A stretch of DNA of 55,915 nt from a virus, in IMG/VR virus record IMGVR_UViG_3300046733_001023, positions 1 through 55,915 of that record. One strand, written 5' to 3'. Positions 39,491 through 44,718 of this stretch are shown piece after piece. The translations under genes and the position numbers were made by a program. Below the pieces are notes generated by a model, which saw only the letters and a list, made by a program, of their open reading frames with translations, was not told the origin of the DNA and ran no database searches. Numbering within the stretch: position 1 is the stretch's first letter; every line of letters begins with the position of its first letter.

Positions 39491-39925
39491 ATGTCAAAAG
39501 AATTAATAAGAAAAATACCTAAAAGAACCGAATCCGATGTTGTTTGGATTGCTTGGTACGATGCTTTGAGAAATCAATTTGGTAGGAAAAAAGCAAATGC
39601 TTTATTTTCTGCTAATTGGGATGCACAAGGTGGTAGTAGTTCAGATGCTAACACTCGTGATTTAAGAGAGCATTTAAAAAAAGAGGGTAAACTCGAAATT
39701 AGTGGTGGTTTTACGGGAGAAGTGAAAGATAAAATATTTGATGTAGGTAATTGGATTGGAGATTCATTGGTTGTTGGCAAATATGTTGGATATGCTTTAG
39801 GTGTTATTGTTATAGGTGGTATTGGTTTGTTTATTTATAATCTTGCTAAAGACCCCGAAAAAGCGGTTAGAATAGGTACTGCAATAGCAACAAAAGGTAA
39901 ATCAGAAGCAATACCAAAAAAATAA
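39491..39925 (+). CDS. Tail-anchored protein, 144 aa
   Basis: An N-terminal helical region (about 15-60: VWIAWYDALRNQFGRKKANA ... ANWDAQGGSSSDA) reminiscent of the GGSK-S modules upstream, then a possible amphipathic part and a membrane span (about 93-115, YVGYALGVIVIGGIGLFIY) followed by a 28-residue basic tail (AVRIGTAIATKGKSEAIPKK). One base gap to the peptidase. Confidence 0.5.
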   Translation: MSKELIRKIPKRTESDVVWIAWYDALRNQFGRKKANALFSANWDAQGGSSSDANTRDLREHLKKEGKLEISGGFTGEVKDKIFDVGNWIGDSLVVGKYVGYALGVIVIGGIGLFIYNLAKDPEKAVRIGTAIATKGKSEAIPKK

Positions 39926-39928
39926 AAT

Positions 39929-40390
39929 ATGACAAGAAAGAACAAAATAATTTTTTATGGTGGTATTTCACTTTTAACTGTAAGTTATATTATATATAAT
40001 AGGTGGTCAAAATCTATATTTTATGATGAAATACTTAAAAGAATAGGTGGGAACTCTATTAATTTTAATGAACTTAAAGTTTGGAATCCTTCTTTTTTAA
40101 TTTCTATTAAAAGTGAAAACAAACCTTATATCGAGTTGCAACAATCAGCAGTAAAAGAAAAAGCCGAAGAATTAGACGATGCGATGAGTGGTAGTGGTAC
40201 TGATGAAGAACAAATAATTTCTGTTTTTAATTCAATAAATTCAAAAGTTGAGGTTGCACAATTAAATTCATTTTATAACGCAAAATATAAAAGTGTTTTA
40301 AAAAATGACTTACAATCAGAATTAAGTAAAAAGTGGTTAAGCAAAATCACTCAAATAATTTCATTAAAACCCGATGTAATTTATATATAA
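39929..40390 (+). CDS. N-anchored protein with annexin-like repeat, 153 aa
   Basis: One N-terminal membrane segment (about 7-24), then residues about 70-145 match an annexin repeat: KAEELDDAMSGSGTDEEQII, VFNSINSKVEVAQLNSFY and LKNDLQSELSKKW. GSGTDE (88-93) corresponds to the annexin GxGTDE calcium/phospholipid motif. Similar single repeats occur in Bacteroidota proteins. A membrane-linked, possibly phospholipid-binding domain in a membrane-containing virus is notable. Homology is by eye. Confidence 0.55.
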   Translation: MTRKNKIIFYGGISLLTVSYIIYNRWSKSIFYDEILKRIGGNSINFNELKVWNPSFLISIKSENKPYIELQQSAVKEKAEELDDAMSGSGTDEEQIISVFNSINSKVEVAQLNSFYNAKYKSVLKNDLQSELSKKWLSKITQIISLKPDVIYI

Positions 40391-40393
40391 GCT

Positions 40394-40921
40394 ATGAATC
40401 AAAAAACATTATACATAATTGGCGGAAGCGTTGTAGGGCTAACATTGTCTTATTTTACTTTTAAGATTGTTAGAGCATATCGTAACAAAAAACTTGCAAC
40501 TGAAAACGAAATTAATGTTGATACTACTCAAACGGGTGGTAATATAGGTAGTGGACAACAAAGTTCGCAAGGGGCAAAACCATCGAATGATAGTTTTAAT
40601 TTAAAACTTGGGTCTTATGGATATAAAGTTACAATACTTCAATCAGCATTAAATAAATTAGGTGCATCTCTTGATGTGGATGGTAAATACGGACAAAAAA
40701 CTCAATTAGCTATTACTGAATTTAGTGGACTTCCTTTTTACGAATGGAATAAATCGTGTGATTGGCTTGGTGGGTGTTCTATTTCTCAAAGCAACTATAA
40801 TGATATATTGTCTAATGCTACACAAGAAGGTTGGAATGAAAGTGAAGCAAAAGTATTAGCCAGTAAAGATTGGAAAGAATTTAGTGGAAACGTAACAACA
40901 TTTAGCAATTTAACAATTTAA
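40394..40921 (+). CDS. N-anchored peptidoglycan-binding protein, 175 aa
   Basis: N-terminal membrane segment (LYIIGGSVVGLTLSYFTFKI, about 5-24), a Gln/Ser/Thr-rich spacer, then a PG_binding_1 domain (about 60-110): GSYGYKVTILQSALNKLG, DGKYGQKTQLAITEF. Such domains hold proteins to peptidoglycan. Likely guides the virion or membrane tube through the cell wall during entry. C-terminal part (about 115-175) has extra helices with WLGGC and a W-rich end. Confidence 0.8.
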   Translation: MNQKTLYIIGGSVVGLTLSYFTFKIVRAYRNKKLATENEINVDTTQTGGNIGSGQQSSQGAKPSNDSFNLKLGSYGYKVTILQSALNKLGASLDVDGKYGQKTQLAITEFSGLPFYEWNKSCDWLGGCSISQSNYNDILSNATQEGWNESEAKVLASKDWKEFSGNVTTFSNLTI

Positions 40922-41274
40922 TGTCAAAGCCATATTTTAATATAAACCACTATCCAAACACTTCAAAGTGTCAAACTCTTGATGCTCAAATAAGTGATTT
41001 AAGGGATAAATATGACCTTGTGCAAAGAAAGTTAATGTGGGGAAACCCTAAAACAGTACAAGATGTTTTGATGAGAAAAGAAATTCAGTTTGCTAAATTA
41101 GATTGTTCACAAAAATTAGAAGATACGAGTGTTTATGGTACAGTAGATACTGTTACAGATAAATTTAAAGATGCAGAGGAACGAATTTTAGGGGAATTGA
41201 ATAAAAAAAGAGCAACGATGCTTATTGGTGGTGGAGTTGTATTACTAATCGCTTTGGCAATATTTATAAAGTAG
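40921..41274 (+). CDS. Tail-anchored helical protein, 117 aa
   Basis: Helical, with DLRDKYDLVQRKLMW, two Cys residues (C17, C62), and a C-terminal membrane span (MLIGGGVVLLIALAIFIK, about 100-116). TAATG overlap. Not recognised. Confidence 0.55.
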   Translation: MSKPYFNINHYPNTSKCQTLDAQISDLRDKYDLVQRKLMWGNPKTVQDVLMRKEIQFAKLDCSQKLEDTSVYGTVDTVTDKFKDAEERILGELNKKRATMLIGGGVVLLIALAIFIK

Positions 41275-41276
41275 TT

Positions 41277-41765
41277 ATGGGATTATTTGGTGCTTGTTGG
41301 AAAAGTAGTAGTTCTTGTGAAAGAGATAGGTATAATAAACTTCTTAATGAAAAGAGAAGGGAATTTCCTAAAGTTACTTACGATTTAAATTCTTGGAAAA
41401 AGGTTAATCCTACTGTAAAGCTAACTAAATGTAAATCTTTAGGTTCTAATGTGAAAACATTACGACTTTTAAAAGAAGGAAAAGTTAAAGATAGTGCAAG
41501 AAATGATGGAGATAGAGTAGATGAAAGAGGAAAAAAAGTTTATACTGATTTATACAATGAATACTATGGTGTTTATAGCCGAAGATTTTGTGATGCAATT
41601 TTAGACAATGCAAAAGCAAATGAAGATAAATTAAAGATAATGCAAGAAGCCGATGAGGTTGCAAAACGAACTGAAAAGTTTGTTGAAACTCAAAGGACAT
41701 TAATAATAGCAGTAGGTGGAGTTGTTTTACTTATAGGAACTGTTTTAATTTTAAGAAAACTATGA
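41277..41765 (+). CDS. Tail-anchored protein, 162 aa
   Basis: An N-terminal CWKSSSSC motif, a Tyr-rich helical region with YNEYYGVYSRRFC, a charged coiled coil (about 110-140) and a C-terminal membrane span (LIIAVGGVVLLIGTVLILRK, about 143-161). The membrane-span build matches the adjacent gene products. ATGA overlap with the next gene. Confidence 0.55.
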   Translation: MGLFGACWKSSSSCERDRYNKLLNEKRREFPKVTYDLNSWKKVNPTVKLTKCKSLGSNVKTLRLLKEGKVKDSARNDGDRVDERGKKVYTDLYNEYYGVYSRRFCDAILDNAKANEDKLKIMQEADEVAKRTEKFVETQRTLIIAVGGVVLLIGTVLILRKL

Positions 41766-42031
41766 CAAATTTAATTGAAGATGTTGGTTTTACAAATCCA
41801 AACAGTAACCCTAAATGGAATAATGTAGTTCGTGAAAACGATGGTATTTATTTTGGGCAACTTGACCCTTATTGGAAAAAAAATTTAGACGATGCTTTAG
41901 ACGACCAAAATAAAATAATAGTTGATTTAGAGGATAATTCAAGAAGAATAAACTTACCAAAACAAGCATTGGTTTTTGGCGGTGGGTTATTGGCGATTTT
42001 AACTGTTTTAATAATTATAAAATACAAATAA
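41762..42031 (+). CDS. Tail-anchored protein, 89 aa
   Basis: N-terminal polar part with NPNSNPKWNNVVRE, then an acidic helix (LDDALDDQNKIIVDLEDN), then a membrane span (LVFGGGLLAILTVLIIIK, about 70-87) ending YK. Overlaps the next gene by one base. Confidence 0.55.
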   Translation: MTNLIEDVGFTNPNSNPKWNNVVRENDGIYFGQLDPYWKKNLDDALDDQNKIIVDLEDNSRRINLPKQALVFGGGLLAILTVLIIIKYK

Positions 42032-42351
42032 TGGGGTGTAATTGTGGTAATTTTAGCAACGCTTGTGGTTGCGGTGGACATATCGGGGCTGATGGTACTT
42101 ATACAGAGGTTCAAAATGTTAAGCAAATTGGAACTGACATTTTAGATACAGTAAAAGAAGGTGCTTATGATATTTTTGATGTTGTAAAAGGTACGGGGCA
42201 GTTTGTTATTGATGAAACTAAAGAAGGGATTGGTGAAATTAAAGAACAAAGTCAAAAATTAGATGAAAAAGATAGATTAATTAAAAGTATTCCTAATTCA
42301 TATTTGGTTTTAGGTGCGGTTGGCTTAATTATTTATTCAATGTTGAAATAA
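42031..42351 (+). CDS. Cys-rich tail-anchored protein, 106 aa
   Basis: N-terminal MGCNCGNFSNACGCGG, a Cys/Gly cluster that could bind metal; a helical middle (TDILDTVKEGAYDIFDVVK) and a C-terminal membrane span (about 88-104, SYLVLGAVGLIIYSML). The Cys cluster resembles the CGCGC run at 33833, so a shared metal or disulphide site is possible. Confidence 0.55.
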   Translation: MGCNCGNFSNACGCGGHIGADGTYTEVQNVKQIGTDILDTVKEGAYDIFDVVKGTGQFVIDETKEGIGEIKEQSQKLDEKDRLIKSIPNSYLVLGAVGLIIYSMLK

Positions 42352-42902
42352 TGAAAAAAATATTATTCATACTTGGTATTGGTGGAATAAGTTATGCTTT
42401 ATATAGCTACTTCACTAAACAACTTTCTTTAGCTTTAGATTGGGATTTTAAAGTTAAAGGAGTTAAGGTACTATATATAGATAAAAAAAGAACAAAATTG
42501 AACCTTACAATTTCAGTATATAATAAGTCAATATTTGAACTGCTTGTGAAAAATTATGATTTAGATATAATTTATGAAAATGTAAAAATTGGTAACGCAA
42601 AAACCTCAACACCATTTACTGTTAAGGGTGATTCTTGGTTTGATGTTCCAACAGTAGTAGATATACAATTTGATTCAGCTAAAGGAATACTCGATGAATT
42701 TGGACTTAATTTACTTATGGAAAAGCCAATGTATATTGATGTAAAAGGAGATATGAATGTTCAGTTTTCTAATATAAACAAGAAAATAATATTTAATAAA
42801 AAAGACATTTTACTAACAGAAAATTTAGGCAAGGATTTGGGAATATCAAAACCATTATCTGACATTAACAAGTTTTTAGATAAATTAGGTATAAAAATAT
42901 AA
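42351..42902 (+). CDS. N-anchored LEA14-like protein, 183 aa
   Basis: N-terminal membrane segment (about 4-20), then a beta-sandwich (about 30-140) with VKGVKVLYIDKKRTKLNLTI, SVYNKSIFELLVKNYDLDI and STPFTVKGDSWFDVP, in the order of LEA14/'water stress' (LEA_2) domains (V..Y...iG......i...t). A helical C-terminus follows. Such domains hold membranes or proteins under stress; in a virion it may be a scaffold. Homology is by pattern. Confidence 0.6.
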   Translation: MKKILFILGIGGISYALYSYFTKQLSLALDWDFKVKGVKVLYIDKKRTKLNLTISVYNKSIFELLVKNYDLDIIYENVKIGNAKTSTPFTVKGDSWFDVPTVVDIQFDSAKGILDEFGLNLLMEKPMYIDVKGDMNVQFSNINKKIIFNKKDILLTENLGKDLGISKPLSDINKFLDKLGIKI

Positions 42903-42923
42903 TTTATTTTGAAAAATAAAATT

Positions 42924-42931
42924 TAAATTTG
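42924..42931 (+). promoter_or_regulatory. -7 box four bases before ATG 42936
   Basis: TAAATTTG ends at 42931, with ATG at 42936. The transcript would start at or near the ATG, so it would be leaderless. No good -33 TTG at 19-21 bases; upstream TTTTG (42907-42911) is nearer than usual. Confidence 0.5.
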
Positions 42932-42935
42932 TAAT

Positions 42936-43199
42936 ATGAAAAGAAATCAGAAGATAGCAATAGGAGTAGGAGTAGCAATACTGCTATACTTTTTATGGAT
43001 GAAATCAAAAGATAAAAATAAGGTTGCTGAAACTTTACCCATTGATGATTCTGACAAAAAAAACGAGGACACTACAAAAGAAAACACACAAACAAAGCCA
43101 AAAATTGACACTTCTGACATTCCAACAGAATGTTTAAGCGGTTTTACTGTTAATGGAGAGCAATATTTTATAAAAGACAACGAATTTCAAAAAAAATAA
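42936..43199 (+). CDS. N-anchored membrane protein, C-terminal CxxGF module, 87 aa
   Basis: Membrane segment (about 5-20), acidic/Thr linker, then PTECLSGFTVNGEQYFIK near the C-terminus. The P-x-x-C-x3-F module is repeated in the next two proteins. Preceded by a leaderless-type promoter. Confidence 0.55.
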   Translation: MKRNQKIAIGVGVAILLYFLWMKSKDKNKVAETLPIDDSDKKNEDTTKENTQTKPKIDTSDIPTECLSGFTVNGEQYFIKDNEFQKK

Positions 43200-43213
43200 T
43201 ATCATTAAATTTA

Positions 43214-43221
43214 TAAATTTG
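43214..43221 (+). promoter_or_regulatory. -7 box five bases before ATG 43227
   Basis: TAAATTTG ends five bases before the ATG; the predicted start is at the ATG, so this is another leaderless-type promoter. Same box and spacing as 42924-42931. Confidence 0.5.
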
Positions 43222-43226
43222 TAACT

Positions 43227-43694
43227 ATGGCAACTATAATATCAAAAGAGGAATTTCTTAAAGCGTGTAATTTAAAACTAAAAAAAGACCAATCTGATAA
43301 AGCAGATGAAGAACGCAGACGTAGGGAAGAAGAAGAACGCAGACGTAGAGAAGAAGAAGAACGCAGACGTAGAGAAGAAGAAGAACGCAGACGTAGAGAA
43401 GAAGAAGAACGCAGACGACAAGAGGAAGAAGGAAGAAAAAGAAAGGCAAACGCTGAATGGGATGCTTGGTATAATTCACTACCAACATCTTGTAAAAATG
43501 GTTTTGTTTGGAATAATTTTCAGTATAGCGTAAATAAATCAAGTCGTACAGTTACTAAAACCCCTTTACTTGGCGACCCAAGAGGAAAAATAGGAATTGA
43601 CCCAAGATATTTAAGAGATATAAGAACAAGAGATGATGTAAGAGCAAATGTAAGATTTAGCGGTTTTATAAATGAGGAATTAGGATTAATTTAA
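43227..43694 (+). CDS. Single-helix ER-repeat protein with CxxGF module, 155 aa
   Basis: Residues about 28-70 are five near-exact ERRRREEE repeats (24-bp tandem repeats at 43311-43430). Alternating Glu and Arg blocks form a stable single alpha helix (ER/K rod). After it comes LPTSCKNGFVWNNFQYSV, the module shared with the genes on both sides, then IGIDPRYLRDI. The rod would set a fixed distance, for example in a spike. Confidence 0.7.
   Translation: MATIISKEEFLKACNLKLKKDQSDKADEERRRREEEERRRREEEERRRREEEERRRREEEERRRQEEEGRKRKANAEWDAWYNSLPTSCKNGFVWNNFQYSVNKSSRTVTKTPLLGDPRGKIGIDPRYLRDIRTRDDVRANVRFSGFINEELGLI
43311..43430 (+). repeat. Five 24-bp tandem repeats
   Basis: Copies of GAACGCAGACGTAGAGAAGA-type units begin at 43311, 43335, 43359, 43383 and 43407. 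Each encodes eight residues (ERRRREEE). Copies 2-4 are almost identical; copies 1 and 5 carry changes. Confidence 0.85.
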
Positions 43695-43703
43695 AATAAA
43701 TTT

Positions 43704-44036
43704 ATGACAACCATAAGTACAGATGAATTTAAAAGGGCTTGTGATAATTATATCAAATCTTTAAACAATAAAGATAAAGGTAATAATAAAACATTGCCAA
43801 GAGGGTGCAAATCAACATTTTCCGATGGTTTAACAATGTATTATTGGAACAATGGAAGCCCATACGTTATTCGTAATATTAGAGAATATAATCAAGATTT
43901 TGGGATTGATTTCCGTAATTTGAGCAAATCAAGTAGAAGAACTTACATAAGTGTAGGTGCTTTTGAATCTGCTTGTAGAAGAAGTGGCAACAATACTGAT
44001 GATAAAATTAATATATTTAAACCAATAAAACGTTAA
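43704..44036 (+). CDS. CxxGF-module relative, 110 aa
   Basis: Starts MTTISTDEFKRACDN, like the MATIISKEEFLKACN of the upstream protein, then LPRGCKSTFSDGLTMYYWNN, DFGIDFRNLS and SRRTYIS, in the same order as the upstream protein (CKNGF ... IGIDPRYL). It lacks the ER rod and membrane segment. Third member of the family. TAATG overlap with the next gene. Confidence 0.6.
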   Translation: MTTISTDEFKRACDNYIKSLNNKDKGNNKTLPRGCKSTFSDGLTMYYWNNGSPYVIRNIREYNQDFGIDFRNLSKSSRRTYISVGAFESACRRSGNNTDDKINIFKPIKR

Positions 44037-44431
44037 TGATATTTCAAAAGACACAAAAAATAATGAATACGGGTATTGGGAAATATAGTCGTATTAACGA
44101 AGTTACAGAGGAACAAACGCAGATACTTGTCAAAGCAGAAGGTGAGGATAAAGTAAATTATACCATTTGTAGTGAATGGAAACCTAAACAAAGTGTTTCT
44201 TTTAAAGAAATTATGGATGTAAGGGTAGATTTATTAGGTTTCGAGATGTTGGCTTCTCCTTTTTTAAGAAAGAGTGTAGATATGTATTCCAACTATTACA
44301 AAACAAATACTGATGATATGAATTTGTTTATTTTTAAAAAAGATAACAAACTTGGATTAGCAGTATATGAAAAAAATAATTTTAAAGAAATTCTCACATT
44401 AGAAAAACAATTTGAACGATTAGGAATATAA
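44036..44431 (+). CDS. Hypothetical protein, 131 aa
   Basis: Mixed alpha/beta, no membrane segment; contains WKPKQSVSFKEIMDVRVDLL and FIFKKDNKLGLAVYEKN. Overlaps the previous gene (TAATG) and lies four bases before the next. Not recognised. Confidence 0.5.
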   Translation: MIFQKTQKIMNTGIGKYSRINEVTEEQTQILVKAEGEDKVNYTICSEWKPKQSVSFKEIMDVRVDLLGFEMLASPFLRKSVDMYSNYYKTNTDDMNLFIFKKDNKLGLAVYEKNNFKEILTLEKQFERLGI

Positions 44432-44435
44432 TATT

Positions 44436-44711
44436 ATGGCTCAAAGAAAACCTACAACAAATAAAATTATCCACGATGATTTAGGGTGGATTAAAGATAA
44501 GTTGTCTGAAATAGATGTAGATTTGAAATTACTAAAACAAACTGTTATTGGTAATAAAGAATACGGACAAAAAGGATTAGTTGAGCAAGTTAATGAGCAT
44601 AGAAAATATATAGAAGCTGACAAAAATTTAAAAGCAAAATTTGTTGGCGGTACAACAGTTGTTGGTGTAATTTGGACTTTATTATTAAAGTTTTGGGATA
44701 AAATATTTTAA
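44436..44711 (+). CDS. XhlA-like/tail-anchored protein, 91 aa
   Basis: Short helices with HDDLGWIKDKLSEIDVDLKL, then GQKGLVEQVNEHRKYI, and a C-terminal membrane span (TTVVGVIWTLLLKFWD, about 73-88). The 'short coiled coil with D/N, then span' build matches haemolysin XhlA-like phage proteins that work with holins or bind membranes. Placed before the spike gene; its role is unclear. Confidence 0.5.
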   Translation: MAQRKPTTNKIIHDDLGWIKDKLSEIDVDLKLLKQTVIGNKEYGQKGLVEQVNEHRKYIEADKNLKAKFVGGTTVVGVIWTLLLKFWDKIF

Positions 44712-44718
44712 AATATAA

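Noticed and set aside
43311-43430. Could be a CRISPR array
   Set aside because: Repeats are tandem with no spacers and lie in a coding frame.
43258-43542. Frames opposite the ER-repeat gene
   Set aside because: Low-complexity reflections of the 24-bp tandem repeat.
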